Notes: generated by a model from the sequence alone, not told the origin. A DNA stretch of 64,000 nucleotides from an uncultured Lachnospiraceae bacterium (GCA_910578795.1 CAJTSD010000002.1:62001-126000); one strand, 5' to 3'. Shown: positions 51,044 through 60,180, counted from the first letter of the stretch. Numbers and translations are program-made.

Positions 51044-51832
51044 TCAGAGATTTTTGACAAATCCCGCGGTGATAACGACGATATATAGTATGAGAAGCTC
51101 CACGCACTGTAAAAACCAGCCTGCTAAATCTCCGGTGATACCGCCAAAATTTTTTTTGGAAATATGATAATAATAAAAGAAAAAGAGTATCTCACCTGTG
51201 AATACCAAAATGCCTGCCTGCAGTGATAACACTGCCTGCAAGACACTTGCTACCGCAAACGTAAAAAGCAGAACGGTGCAGACAAAGCCTTTACCTGCCG
51301 AGCCGGAGAACGCAGCAAGGGAGCCTTTTTTATTTGCATTTTGAAAAAAGACAGCGGCAAGCCCGCTCAGCGCGCGTGATGTCACGTAGCCTGCGGCAAT
51401 CAGCCAAACAGCCCGCCCAGAGTGCACCATATCCTGCGCCACACTTCCCCATGCGCCATAGCATAATAAAAAATACAGCGCCCCCCAAATAACCGCAAAC
51501 GCCCCCGCATTGGAGTCCTTCAAAATCGCAAGCCTGCGCTCCTTGGACTGGTGGGAAGAAAGCGCGTCAATCGTGTCACAAAAGCCGTCCATATGAATGC
51601 CTCCCGTCACCACAACCGGAAGCGCCGTCGCGAGCGCGGCGTATACCGAAGCAGCAAGCCCGCTTTTTCGCCAAACAAAAAACAACAACACCTGCAGCGC
51701 CCCAATCACAACGCCGACAAGCGGAAAAAACGCCAGTGCATAGCGCATACTCTTCTCTTCCCATTCAAACTGCGGCATTGGTATTTTGGAGTACATGGAA
51801 ACCGCAATGATACAGGATTTTATGATGTTCAT
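51044..51832 (-). CDS. cobS: Adenosylcobinamide-GDP ribazoletransferase CobS
   Basis: 262 residues, integral membrane protein. IIKSCIIAVSMYSKIPMPQFEW, ALAFFPLVGVVIG and the invariant GGIHMDGFCDTIDALSSHQSKERRLAILKDSNAGAFA are the CobS motifs (D-G-x-x-D-x-x-D and metal-binding acidic residues). It joins adenosylcobinamide-GDP and alpha-ribazole. The start at 51832 follows AGGGGGGATT. Last gene of the thirteen-gene operon. Confidence 0.96.
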   Translation of the reverse strand: MNIIKSCIIAVSMYSKIPMPQFEWEEKSMRYALAFFPLVGVVIGALQVLLFFVWRKSGLAASVYAALATALPVVVTGGIHMDGFCDTIDALSSHQSKERRLAILKDSNAGAFAVIWGALYFLLCYGAWGSVAQDMVHSGRAVWLIAAGYVTSRALSGLAAVFFQNANKKGSLAAFSGSAGKGFVCTVLLFTFAVASVLQAVLSLQAGILVFTGEILFFFYYYHISKKNFGGITGDLAGWFLQCVELLILYIVVITAGFVKNL

Positions 51833-51857
51833 AACAATCCCCCCTATTTTTATAGAA

Positions 51858-51914
51858 TCTGCAAATTCGGGCGTAAGCACAAATTTGCCATTTAAAAATC
51901 TTTGATTTTTAAAT
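51858..51914 (-). repeat. Paired-hairpin intergenic element, copy C (cobU/cobS)
   Basis: Perfect ATTTAAAAATC-AAA-GATTTTTAAAT, which encodes the last codons of cobU and its stop, then GCAAATTTGTGC...GCCCGAATTTGC. The cobS ribosome binding site follows. Confidence 0.8.
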
Positions 51915-52461
51915 TTTCTCCTTTTATTTTTACGGGAATGGAATAAACAACCTCGATGACGCTGTCCGCAATGCCTGCCAAGTGTTGATTGATTTTGCCC
52001 AAACAACGGATATATTCCACTGTTTCCCTGTCATAGTCGTTTCCGTCGGAAAACACCTCGTTTGTCACAATCACAAGATTGCGGCAGTGTGCATAGAGCC
52101 TCTCTATTCCATCTGTAATATCGCACATAAGCTCCTGTGCGCTTCTGTGGTTGCCATTGTCAAACATCTCGTTTGCCACAAGGTTTGACATACATTCCAG
52201 CAGCACATTTGCGGTTTTTCCTGCGGGAATTTGCGCTTCTTCAATCCTTGTATATTGCTCTATCGTTTGAAATCCGTACGCCTGCCTTTGCTTCCTATGG
52301 CGCGCAATCCGCTCCTGCCCCTCACTGCCAAAGGGCTTCATTGTCGCAATATAGATATTCTGTTCTATTTGTTCCTTCTGCGTGTTTGCAAGCTCTGCAA
52401 GAAGTTTCTCCGCATAAACAGACTTTCCGCTTCCGCTTCCGCCCGTAACAACTACAAGCAT
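51892..52461 (-). CDS. cobU: Adenosylcobinamide kinase / guanylyltransferase CobU
   Basis: 189 residues. P-loop VVVTGGSGSGKSVYAEKLL; HRKQRQAYGFQTIEQY holds the guanylylated His; VTNEVFSDGNDYDRETVEYIRCLGKINQHLAGIADSVIEVVYSIPVKIK is the C-terminal CobU region. It phosphorylates and guanylylates adenosylcobinamide. The last residues NLKIKDF and the stop come from an intergenic repeat element, so the native end was probably shorter. Confidence 0.95.
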   Translation of the reverse strand: MLVVVTGGSGSGKSVYAEKLLAELANTQKEQIEQNIYIATMKPFGSEGQERIARHRKQRQAYGFQTIEQYTRIEEAQIPAGKTANVLLECMSNLVANEMFDNGNHRSAQELMCDITDGIERLYAHCRNLVIVTNEVFSDGNDYDRETVEYIRCLGKINQHLAGIADSVIEVVYSIPVKIKGENLKIKDF

Positions 52462-52512
52462 TGTCCGACTCCTCCGTGTTCTTGTTATTGCAATGATTGC
52501 AAATCCTGCACT

Positions 52513-53574
52513 TTATCTCAAATCCTCATACTGCGCAATGTCCGTTTCCGCAAAGCGGTGCGCATAGCGGTATTCGTTCAGCGCAATGTCCAAAAGCGGA
52601 AGCATACACACCGCTCCCGTTCCCTCGCCAAGATACATGCCTGCATGGATTACAGGCTGTAGCCCAAGCATGTTCAGAATTGCCATTCCCGCAGGCTCCT
52701 CCGTAATATGCGTCGCAATCATAAAATCTCTGCACGCAGGCACAAGACGGTATGCAAGCAGCGCCGCAACCGACGAAATAATCCCGTCAATCAAAACCGG
52801 AAGACCATAGACTGCGCCGCCAAGAAACATTCCGGTCATCGCGGCAATATCAAATCCGCCCAGCTTGGACAAGAGTAAAAGCGGGTCGTCCTGTGCCGCC
52901 GCATGATTTACTTTGATTGCCTTTCGAACCGTTTCTATTTTTTTGCCAAACCCTTCCGTTGTAAGACCTGCCCCTCTGCCCGTCACCTCCGCTGCATCTT
53001 TATCCAAAAGCACTGCCGCAAGCGCGCTCGAGGTTGTCGTGTTGCCAATGCCCATCTCGCCTGTCACGACAAGTTGATAGCCCTTATCCTTCATCTCACC
53101 GACAAGGCTTATTCCGGTCTGTACCGCCTGTAATGCCTGCTCTTTACTCATGGCAGGACCTTTTGCAATATTGCCCGTGCCTCTTGCAATTTTACGTTCA
53201 ATGATGCCTTCACATTCCACGTCATGCAGCATTCCTACATCGACGGCATACACGTCCACATTCACCGCCGCGCCCATGATATTAATGTTGGATTTTCCTG
53301 CGGCAATCTCCCTTGCCACCGAAGCCGTAACCGCACTGTCCGACTGTGTGACGCCCTCCGCCACTACCCCGTTATCGGCACAGGCAATCAGGGCACACCG
53401 CTTGTCAATCCGCACATTCTCGTCCCCGAAAACCCCCGCCAGCTGTATCACAAGCTCCTCAAGCCGTCCAAGGCTTCCAAGCGGCTTTGCGATACTGTCC
53501 CAGTTTTGTTTCGCCTTATTTATGACACTTGTGTCAGTTTTTTTGAATGTCAAATGTGCAAATTCGCTGTTCAT
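52513..53574 (-). CDS. cobT: Nicotinate-nucleotide-dimethylbenzimidazole phosphoribosyltransferase CobT
   Basis: 353 residues. LDSIAKPLGSLGRLEELVIQLAGVFG, ALIACADNGVVAEGVTQSDSAVTA and TGEMGIGNTTTSSALAAVLL, plus GFDIAAMTGMFLGGAVYGLPVLIDG, are the CobT motifs. It activates the lower ligand base. The start at 53574 (MNSEF) is preferred: the ATG at 53586 is only one base after GGAGC. Confidence 0.95.
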   Translation of the reverse strand: MNSEFAHLTFKKTDTSVINKAKQNWDSIAKPLGSLGRLEELVIQLAGVFGDENVRIDKRCALIACADNGVVAEGVTQSDSAVTASVAREIAAGKSNINIMGAAVNVDVYAVDVGMLHDVECEGIIERKIARGTGNIAKGPAMSKEQALQAVQTGISLVGEMKDKGYQLVVTGEMGIGNTTTSSALAAVLLDKDAAEVTGRGAGLTTEGFGKKIETVRKAIKVNHAAAQDDPLLLLSKLGGFDIAAMTGMFLGGAVYGLPVLIDGIISSVAALLAYRLVPACRDFMIATHITEEPAGMAILNMLGLQPVIHAGMYLGEGTGAVCMLPLLDIALNEYRYAHRFAETDIAQYEDLR

Positions 53575-53590
53575 AATGATAACCATGCTC

Positions 53591-53660
53591 CTTTCACAGC
53601 CTGCAGGTTTGGGCTTTACAGCCCAAACTTGTAAGAATGAAAATTTTAATTTTCATTCTT
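53591..53660 (-). repeat. Paired-hairpin intergenic element, copy D (cbiC/cobT)
   Basis: Perfect 12-base stem AAGAATGAAAAT / ATTTTCATTCTT (53633-53660) whose loop TAAA contains the stop codon of cbiC, then GTTTGGGCT-GTAA-AGCCCAAAC, then the tail GAAAGGAGCATGGTTAT with the ribosome binding site of cobT. Confidence 0.85.
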
Positions 53661-54293
53661 TCCTGCCGCCATATAAATCAACGCGTTGCAGATTGCCGCC
53701 GCGACATTGCTGCCGCCCTTTCTTCCCGCCGCCACAATATACTCCACGTCCGCCTGCATCATCAGCTCCTTCGACTGCACAACATTGACAAAGCCCACCG
53801 GGACGCCGATGACAAGCTCGGGCTTCAATTTCCCTTCAGTAATTAACTCATAAAGCCGTACAAGCGCAGTCGGTGCGTTTCCGACGGCAACAATTAACGG
53901 CTGCTCCAGCTGCGCCGCTTTTTCCATACACACAACCGCCCTTGTACACCCACGTCGCTTCGCCTCCGCCGCAACGTCCCCGTCCGCCATAAAGCAATGC
54001 ACCGTGCCGCCGAAAGGCTCCAGCGACGCCTTATGCACGCCCGCCTTTGCCATATTTGTATCAGTTACAATGCACGCGCCGTTCTTTAACGCCGCAACCG
54101 CATTTTCCACTGCGTTTTTCGAAAACCTCAGGTTATCCAAATAATCAAAATCCGCCGTTGTGTGAATAACGCGTTTGATAACCGGCTTTTGCAGCGCGTC
54201 AATTTCCCGGTCTTTTGGAAGTTCACTCTCAATCATTGCAAAGCTCCGCTCCTCAATCTGCTCCGGCAAAACCGTTTCCAGTTCAATTTTCAT
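53646..54293 (-). CDS. cbiC: Precorrin-8X / cobalt-precorrin-8 methylmutase CbiC
   Basis: 215 residues. IEERSFAMIESELP, RVIHTTADFDYLDNLRFS with the catalytic His, IVTDTNMAKAG, and the C-terminal VIGVPVGFVNVVQSKELMM and GRKGGSNVAAAICNAL match CbiC. It moves a methyl group from C11 to C12 to give cobyrinic acid. Start at 54293 chosen for the same reason as cobT. C-terminus KNEN and stop lie in the repeat element. Confidence 0.95.
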   Translation of the reverse strand: MKIELETVLPEQIEERSFAMIESELPKDREIDALQKPVIKRVIHTTADFDYLDNLRFSKNAVENAVAALKNGACIVTDTNMAKAGVHKASLEPFGGTVHCFMADGDVAAEAKRRGCTRAVVCMEKAAQLEQPLIVAVGNAPTALVRLYELITEGKLKPELVIGVPVGFVNVVQSKELMMQADVEYIVAAGRKGGSNVAAAICNALIYMAAGKNEN

Positions 54294-54302
54294 ACCAATA
54301 AC

Positions 54303-54392
54303 CATGCTCCCTTCTCAGTCTGCGAATTTGTGCCCTGAACACAATATTTGCAAAACGAACAAGTTCGTTTGTGAAAAATTTATTTTTCACAC
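54303..54392 (-). repeat. Paired-hairpin intergenic element, copy E (cbiP/cbiC), with an extra hairpin
   Basis: GTGAAAAA-TAAA-TTTTTCAC (54371-54390), then AAACGAAC-TT-GTTCGTTT (54353-54370), then GCAAATATTGTG...CACAAATTCGC (54322-54351), and the tail GAAGGGAGCATGGTTAT with the ribosome binding site of cbiC. Confidence 0.8.
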
Positions 54393-54410
54393 TATTCTCC
54401 ATTCCTGATT

Positions 54411-55919
54411 TCACACAAGCTGTTTATTCAAAATGCGATATACCATGTCCATATCCAAATTACTCCGCAGGTTATCCGCAAGCAGGTCATACTGGCGCTG
54501 TCTGTACGCCGTTCTGTCATAATCCTTTTCCTGCTCCATGACAAGCCCCTTCGCTTCTAGCAACGTTTCAACAATTACAGCCGCCGCACGCTCGTCAAAA
54601 ATGCCATGCACATAAGTCCCGTAAACATTTCCGCACTGTGCGCCATCCAACCTGCCATCAGAAATCCCCCCAACCGCCGCACAATCCTTCACGCAGACGG
54701 TGTTTCCGTGATGAATTTCATAGCCCAAAAATGACACATCTGTCAGTTTTTCCAGCGCACCCTTCATTTCCCGAAACCTTCCGCTGACCTGCGTTCTGCG
54801 CTTTTCACTGTCAAACACCGTGACAACCGGCAAAAGACCGATTCCCTTCACGCTCCCGCCGCCTTCCACATGATTGGGGTCGCGTATCTCCTGCCCCAGC
54901 ATTTGGTACCCGCCGCAGATACCAAACACGGGCACTCCCCGCTGCGACGCCTTTTGGATTGCCGCCTCAAGTCCGCTTTGGCGAAGCCACAGCAAATCGG
55001 ACATGGTGCTCTTTGTTCCCGGCAGGATAATCATATCCGCATTCTGCACACCTTCGGGCGTTTCCGTATAGTAGACGCTGACCTGCGCAAACTGTTCAAA
55101 CACGGAAAAATCCGTAAAGTTGGAAATGCGCGGCAGCTTTATCACTGCAATTTTCACAGGCTTTTCACCACGGTATCCGTGACGGCGTTCATCATGCAAA
55201 CGCTCCGAAAGACTGTCCTCATCGTCAAGGTCAACGTGCAGGTACGGCAGCGTACCGATTACCGGAACGCCTGTCATGGCTTCAAGCTGTTCGAGTCCCG
55301 GTACTAAAATGCTTCTGTCCCCGCGGAATTTGTTGATAATCAGTCCCTTAACCCGCCGCTGCTCTTCCCCGTCCAAAAGCTTGATTGTCCCGTAGAGCTG
55401 CGCGAACACACCTCCCCTGTCGATGTCTCCGACCAAAAGAACAGGCGCGTCGGCAAGCTTTGCCATACCCATATTGACAATATCGTTTTCCTTTAGATTA
55501 ATCTCCGCCGGACTTCCGGCACCCTCTATCACAATCACGTCATACTGTGCCGCAAGTATCTGATAAGCCTTGGTTATCTCAGGGATCAGCGTATGCTTTT
55601 TCCGGTAATATTCCGCGGCATTTCTGTTTCCGCGCGCAATCCCGTTTACAATCACCTGCGAACCGGTATCGCTGTTTGGCTTTAATAAAATCGGATTCAT
55701 CAACGCGGACGGCTCAATTCCCGCAGCCTCCGCCTGCATCACCTGTGCCCGCCCCATTTCCAGCCCTTCCTTTGTGATATAGGAATTGAGCGCCATATTC
55801 TGCGACTTAAACGGGCAGACACGCAGTCCGTCCTGCTTAAAAATCCTGCACAAGCCCGCCGCCACAAGGCTTTTGCCCACATTTGACATCGTACCCTGAA
55901 CCATGATTGTTTTTGCCAT
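54411..55919 (-). CDS. cbiP: Cobyric acid synthase CbiP (CobQ)
   Basis: 502 residues. MVQGTMSNVGKSLVAAGLCRIFKQDG is the ATP loop; MNPILLKPNSDTGSQVIVNG and KLPRISNFTDFSVF follow; the glutamine amidotransferase part has GIXGGYQMLG-type VFGICGGYQMLG (Cys) and the His in YVHGIF. It amidates four side chains of the corrin. Start at 55919 after AAGGGAG. Gap of 19 bases to cbiB. Confidence 0.96.
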   Translation of the reverse strand: MAKTIMVQGTMSNVGKSLVAAGLCRIFKQDGLRVCPFKSQNMALNSYITKEGLEMGRAQVMQAEAAGIEPSALMNPILLKPNSDTGSQVIVNGIARGNRNAAEYYRKKHTLIPEITKAYQILAAQYDVIVIEGAGSPAEINLKENDIVNMGMAKLADAPVLLVGDIDRGGVFAQLYGTIKLLDGEEQRRVKGLIINKFRGDRSILVPGLEQLEAMTGVPVIGTLPYLHVDLDDEDSLSERLHDERRHGYRGEKPVKIAVIKLPRISNFTDFSVFEQFAQVSVYYTETPEGVQNADMIILPGTKSTMSDLLWLRQSGLEAAIQKASQRGVPVFGICGGYQMLGQEIRDPNHVEGGGSVKGIGLLPVVTVFDSEKRRTQVSGRFREMKGALEKLTDVSFLGYEIHHGNTVCVKDCAAVGGISDGRLDGAQCGNVYGTYVHGIFDERAAAVIVETLLEAKGLVMEQEKDYDRTAYRQRQYDLLADNLRSNLDMDMVYRILNKQLV

Positions 55920-55938
55920 GTACTGCTCCCTTTCCATT

Positions 55939-56916
55939 CTAATAACAAATCCATATTCCAACCAAAATCCGCACTCCGCCAAGCACAGCTGCCGCCAAAA
56001 TCACCGTTCCGTATAAAAGCCTGTTGGCGCGGCGAATATCCTGCGCTTCAATGGCTCTGCGCGCATCTCCGACTGTTTCTTTATGATGAAGCACACCGAA
56101 ATACACCGTGTCCCCCAAAATCCTGATACCCAATGCGCCTGCACAGACAGACTCGGTCTGTGCGGAGTTGGGGCTTGGCGATTTTTTCCGGTCCCTTAAA
56201 AAAATCTTCCACGCGTTTTTCCCGTCAAGCCCTGCCAAAAATGACACAAGTGTCATAAATATTGCCGCAAGCCTTGACGGTATCAGGTTCCAAACATCGT
56301 CCATTTTTGCCGCGGTTCTTCCAAAGTCCAAATACGTTTCATTTTTGTAGCCAAGCATGGAGTCCATTGTGTTTACCGCCTTGTAGAGAAACCCAAGCAC
56401 AGGTCCCCCAAGCATCATATAAAAGAGCGGCGCAACGCTCCCGTCAGAGGTATTCTCCGCCACGGTCTCGACTGCCGCGCGCGCCACACCGTCCGCGTCA
56501 AGCCTGTCCGTATCCCTGCCGACAATCATGGACACCTGATACCTCGCCTTGACAAGATCCCGCTCGTTCAGCGCATGATAAACCTTCATGCTCTCGTCCT
56601 TTAACGATTTCGTCGCCATAATCTGACAGCACATCAGAGCCGCCAAAACCGTGTAGAGCCACGGGTGCACACACCACGCCGCGTATAAAATAACTGCCGG
56701 AACCGCGCCTGAAACAAAGAACACTATGATCCACAACAGCGTCCCTGCCAGGCGTTTCCCACGCGCCGTTTCTCCAAAGCACGCCCGCAGCCATTTCTCC
56801 AAGCCGCTAATCAGCCTGCCAATCATGCAGACCGGGTGCGGGATCTTGCGCGGGTCGCCGACAAGAAAATCCAAAACAATTCCTGCCGCTACCGCAATTG
56901 TCGTGTATCCATACAT
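55939..56916 (-). CDS. cbiB: Adenosylcobinamide-phosphate synthase CbiB
   Basis: 325 residues, membrane protein. VLDFLVGDPRKIPHPVCMIGRLISGLEKWL, YQVSMIVGRDTDRLDADGVARAAVETVAENTSDGSVAPLFYMMLGG and AVNTMDSMLGYKNETYLDFGRTAAKMDDVWNLIPSRL are the CbiB motifs. It attaches the aminopropanol arm. It starts inside the end of cbiA (28-base overlap). Confidence 0.96.
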   Translation of the reverse strand: MYGYTTIAVAAGIVLDFLVGDPRKIPHPVCMIGRLISGLEKWLRACFGETARGKRLAGTLLWIIVFFVSGAVPAVILYAAWCVHPWLYTVLAALMCCQIMATKSLKDESMKVYHALNERDLVKARYQVSMIVGRDTDRLDADGVARAAVETVAENTSDGSVAPLFYMMLGGPVLGFLYKAVNTMDSMLGYKNETYLDFGRTAAKMDDVWNLIPSRLAAIFMTLVSFLAGLDGKNAWKIFLRDRKKSPSPNSAQTESVCAGALGIRILGDTVYFGVLHHKETVGDARRAIEAQDIRRANRLLYGTVILAAAVLGGVRILVGIWICY

Positions 56917-58304
56917 ACCGCCAGTTTTCCCCTTTTGTTTTGATATTCGGCACACTTTTCCACAAAGCTTTGCGCAAACTGTGGATTTGCATAATAGTGA
57001 AGATGCGGAAAGCCTGCCAGTACATTATCCGTCGAAATAAATCCGGTCCATTCCCTGCCGCCTTTTTTTACCCGAAACGTGTCTGCGCATAAATCGGACA
57101 CACAGCGGTGAAACTCGTGCGCCCGTATCCTGACGCCCTTTTTGCAAAGCAAATTGTCTTTTAGCGCCTCTAGCTCCACATAGCCAAAGTGCTGCAGCTT
57201 CTTTGTAAACACACACGCACCGTCAAAAACACCTGCCATTTCTCCCTTTGTGCCGTCGGGCGCCGTAATTTCCCTGTGCAGATACAAAAAACCGCCGCAC
57301 TCCGCGTAAGTCGGAATACCCTCTGCAATTTCTGCTCTGACAGCCCTTCTCATAGCGTGGTTTTGCTCCAATGCAGTTACGTAAAGCTCAGGATAGCCGC
57401 CGCCCAAAATCAGCCCGTCAATGTCCTTTGGAAGCGTCTTGTCCGCAAGCGGTGAAAACGGCACAAGCTCACAGCCAAGCTCCTGTAGCAGTGTCAGATT
57501 ATCCTCATAGTAAAAGCAGAATGCCTTGTCTTTTGCAACGGCAATGCGCAAGGGATTTTTGCCTGCGCACCGCGGCTCCCTTTGAGAAGCCTGCAATCCC
57601 GTACCGGGCAAATCCGCAGGCTCCTGCGCCGTGCGTGCCAATTCCAAAATACCGTCAAGGTCAATGTGTTGTTCCGCCGCTTCTGCCAAAATCTGCATTT
57701 TTTCTTTCAAATCCGCAATCTCATCAGCCGTGACTAAACCCAAATGGCGGCTTTCAAGTTGTGCCCCCTCTATCTTGGGAAAGCAGCCAAGCGGCTTGAT
57801 GTTTTTTTGCGCACAGTATTCTTTCATCGCTAGATAAAGCGAGGGCGCAAGCTGATTGAAAATAACGCCCTTGATACGCGGATTCTCTTTGAAACCGATA
57901 TACCCGTCCACAACTGCCTGAACGGACCTGCCAATTCCTTTGCAAGGGACAACAAGAATGACAGGCGTCTGCGTGTCCCTCGCAAGAGCATACGAACTTG
58001 CCGTATCCTCCATGCCAAGTCCGTCGTAATACCCCATGACGCCCTCAATCACCGCAATATCCATGCCCTGCGCGTTCTTGAACATCAGTTTGCTTATCGT
58101 CTCCCTGTCCATAAAATAACCGTCCAAATTACGTGATTTTGTCCCGATAATCTGACTGTGGAACATTGGGTCAATATAATCAGGTCCGCATTTAAAGGCA
58201 GCGGTTTTGAATCCTCTGTTGACGAACGCCTGTAAAAGTGCACATACAATCGTCGTCTTTCCACTTGCGCTTGCCGTACCTGCAATCATGATTCTTGGCG
58301 TCAT
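56889..58304 (-). CDS. cbiA: Cobyrinate a,c-diamide synthase CbiA
   Basis: 471 residues. MIAGTASASGKTTIVCALLQAFVNRG (ATP loop), KCGPDYIDPMFHSQIIGTKSRNLD and VIEGVMGYYDGLGM, then the glutamine amidotransferase with LILGGGYPELY and YAECGGFLYLH (Cys). It makes the first two amides of the ring. The downstream part overlaps the cbiB start. Confidence 0.96.
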   Translation of the reverse strand: MTPRIMIAGTASASGKTTIVCALLQAFVNRGFKTAAFKCGPDYIDPMFHSQIIGTKSRNLDGYFMDRETISKLMFKNAQGMDIAVIEGVMGYYDGLGMEDTASSYALARDTQTPVILVVPCKGIGRSVQAVVDGYIGFKENPRIKGVIFNQLAPSLYLAMKEYCAQKNIKPLGCFPKIEGAQLESRHLGLVTADEIADLKEKMQILAEAAEQHIDLDGILELARTAQEPADLPGTGLQASQREPRCAGKNPLRIAVAKDKAFCFYYEDNLTLLQELGCELVPFSPLADKTLPKDIDGLILGGGYPELYVTALEQNHAMRRAVRAEIAEGIPTYAECGGFLYLHREITAPDGTKGEMAGVFDGACVFTKKLQHFGYVELEALKDNLLCKKGVRIRAHEFHRCVSDLCADTFRVKKGGREWTGFISTDNVLAGFPHLHYYANPQFAQSFVEKCAEYQNKRGKLAVCMDTRQLR

Positions 58305-59113
58305 TTCGTTTCCTCCGTTTTTACCGCTTCTGCTTCCACAGTCCCGTCAAGCCTGCCTGATAACGCATATTCCCGCAAATACTGCTCCAGTTGTGCAACC
58401 AAAATGCCCGTTTCCCAAGGTCGCTCCACCACCAAAAGTGAAACGCCAAGCGCGTCCGCCGCCTGCGCCTTTGCAAGAAATCCGCCCGCGTCCCCGCTAT
58501 CTTTTGTGACAAGAAAACGCGCATTGCACTGTTTTAGCAAATCCATGTTTTGCTGCTTGGAAAACGGTCCTTTTTCACAGATTAAATGCTCCTGCGGATA
58601 ACCTGCGTCAAGCGCCGTTTTTACGGATTGCTCCAACGGAAGAATTCTTGCGTATACTCTGTTTTGGAAATCCGGTATTCGTGTAAAAACAGCCAAATCC
58701 TTGCTTCCCGTCGTCAAAAGCACATTGCCCTCGTGCTGACAAAGAACCTGCGCCGCCTGTTCCATGTCAGAACAATAAACTGCGTGTTCCCATTTCGCGT
58801 CCTGCGTTCTGACAATCCGCAGGTAGTCTGCACCGCACGCCCTGCACGCGTCTTTGACGTTTTTTGTCACCTCCACGGCATATGGGTGTGTCGCGTCAAT
58901 CACAAGCGCAATCCCTTTTTGGCGCAAAAAATCCTCTATCTGAAGCGCGTTTTTTCTGCCTACTATAACCTGACAGCAGCTGCAATCTTTCTCAATCACT
59001 TTACTGCCGTATGCTGTCGCCACGCTCACATAGCATTCCATGCCGAGCATTTCCAATAATTCGATAATCTGTTTTCCTTCTGTTGTCCCGCCAAAAAGCA
59101 TTAATCGTTTCAT
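58301..59113 (-). CDS. cbiJ: Precorrin-6A reductase CbiJ (CobK)
   Basis: 270 residues. MLFGGTTEGKQIIELLEMLG is the NAD(P)H-binding start; VIDATHPYAVEVTKNV and LTTGSKDLAVFTRIP, then FLVTKDSGDAGGFLAK are CobK/CbiJ hallmarks. It reduces the ring at C18-C19. The start at 59113 follows AGGTGG; the GTG at 59122 overlaps that site. Its stop overlaps the start of cbiA by four bases. Confidence 0.95.
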   Translation of the reverse strand: MKRLMLFGGTTEGKQIIELLEMLGMECYVSVATAYGSKVIEKDCSCCQVIVGRKNALQIEDFLRQKGIALVIDATHPYAVEVTKNVKDACRACGADYLRIVRTQDAKWEHAVYCSDMEQAAQVLCQHEGNVLLTTGSKDLAVFTRIPDFQNRVYARILPLEQSVKTALDAGYPQEHLICEKGPFSKQQNMDLLKQCNARFLVTKDSGDAGGFLAKAQAADALGVSLLVVERPWETGILVAQLEQYLREYALSGRLDGTVEAEAVKTEETK

Positions 59114-59136
59114 CGATTCCACCTGATAAACCGTCC

Positions 59137-60180
59137 CTAATCAAACCGCACCTCTGCTGTCTCTATCGCCGCCGCGACCGTAACGCGACCGTGTATGGTC
59201 TTTTTTATAATAATCGTTCCATTGCTTCCTGCCGCTGCGCTGCGCTCGCACACGTTATCGACACCCGTAATGCCTTCTACAAATGACGAATGTGCAAAAC
59301 TGCCCGAAACCTCCCGCAAAGTGTCGCTGTCAAAGGTTTGAAACAAAAATCCGTTCTTCTCGCAGAACGCCGTCAGACCTGCCTCGTTTTGCTTTAAATC
59401 AATCGAACACACCTGTTTTACCGCCGCAAAAGCGATTCCATGCTCCGAAAGCGTTTCGCGGACTGCCTCCGCAATCTGCTCTTTTGACGTGCCGCGCCGA
59501 CAGCCGATTCCAAGCGTCACCTGCTTTGGGATAAGCTGCAGCGCGCTTCCGTTTTCGCAGGTACGCATGGAAATGATAATCCCCCCCTCCAATGCCTGCT
59601 CCCGCTCGTCCGTCACGATTACGGCACTGTCCCTTGGCTCGTTTTCAAAACATACGTTCTCTGCGTAAAGATAAATTTTTTTCCCGTCAAGCAAATCCGC
59701 CGACACCCGTTTTGCCCTGTCCATATCCGTGATAACCAGTCCGTTCTCTTTTGCAAACAAATCCACCGCAAATCTGCCATGCAAATCCGTCGCCGTCGTA
59801 ATGACGGGAATGCCCCCCGTAAGCTCGGCACAAAGCCTTGCAAGCGCGTTTGCACCACCCAAATGCCCCGAAAGCAGCGGGATACTAAACTCTCCCATAT
59901 CGTCCAGCACGACAACCGGCGCGTCTGTTTCCTTTGATTTGACAAAACCGCTGATCTTGCGCACTGCAATGCCGACTGCGCAAACCATAATCAGCGCGTG
60001 TCTGCCCGCAAACGCCATGCCAATCAGTTCCTCTGCATTCACAAAGCTTTTCAGTCGGCTGTTCTCATATTTATGAAACAAATAGCCTTCACACGAATGT
60101 CCTCTATTTGAAAGACCTTCTTTTAACGTAAGACAAAGCTCACCGCCCTGTCTCGTGTATGCCATTATGATGATTTCCAT
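59137..60180 (-). CDS. cbiG: Cobalt-precorrin-5A hydrolase CbiG
   Basis: 347 residues. N-terminal part YTRQGGELCLTLKEGL; middle MVCAVGIAVRKISGFVKSKETDAPVVVLDDMGEFSIPLLSGHLGGANALARLCAELTGGIPVITTATDLHGRFAVD; C-terminal LGIGCRRGTSKEQIAEAV. It opens the delta-lactone and releases acetaldehyde. The start at 60180 follows GGAG and overlaps the end of cbiF by 41 bases. Confidence 0.95.
   Translation of the reverse strand: MEIIIMAYTRQGGELCLTLKEGLSNRGHSCEGYLFHKYENSRLKSFVNAEELIGMAFAGRHALIMVCAVGIAVRKISGFVKSKETDAPVVVLDDMGEFSIPLLSGHLGGANALARLCAELTGGIPVITTATDLHGRFAVDLFAKENGLVITDMDRAKRVSADLLDGKKIYLYAENVCFENEPRDSAVIVTDEREQALEGGIIISMRTCENGSALQLIPKQVTLGIGCRRGTSKEQIAEAVRETLSEHGIAFAAVKQVCSIDLKQNEAGLTAFCEKNGFLFQTFDSDTLREVSGSFAHSSFVEGITGVDNVCERSAAAGSNGTIIIKKTIHGRVTVAAAIETAEVRFD

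Noticed and set aside
50869..51057. 62-codon frame after the SGNH gene
   Set aside because: It runs through the strong terminator, has no ribosome binding site and resembles no family.
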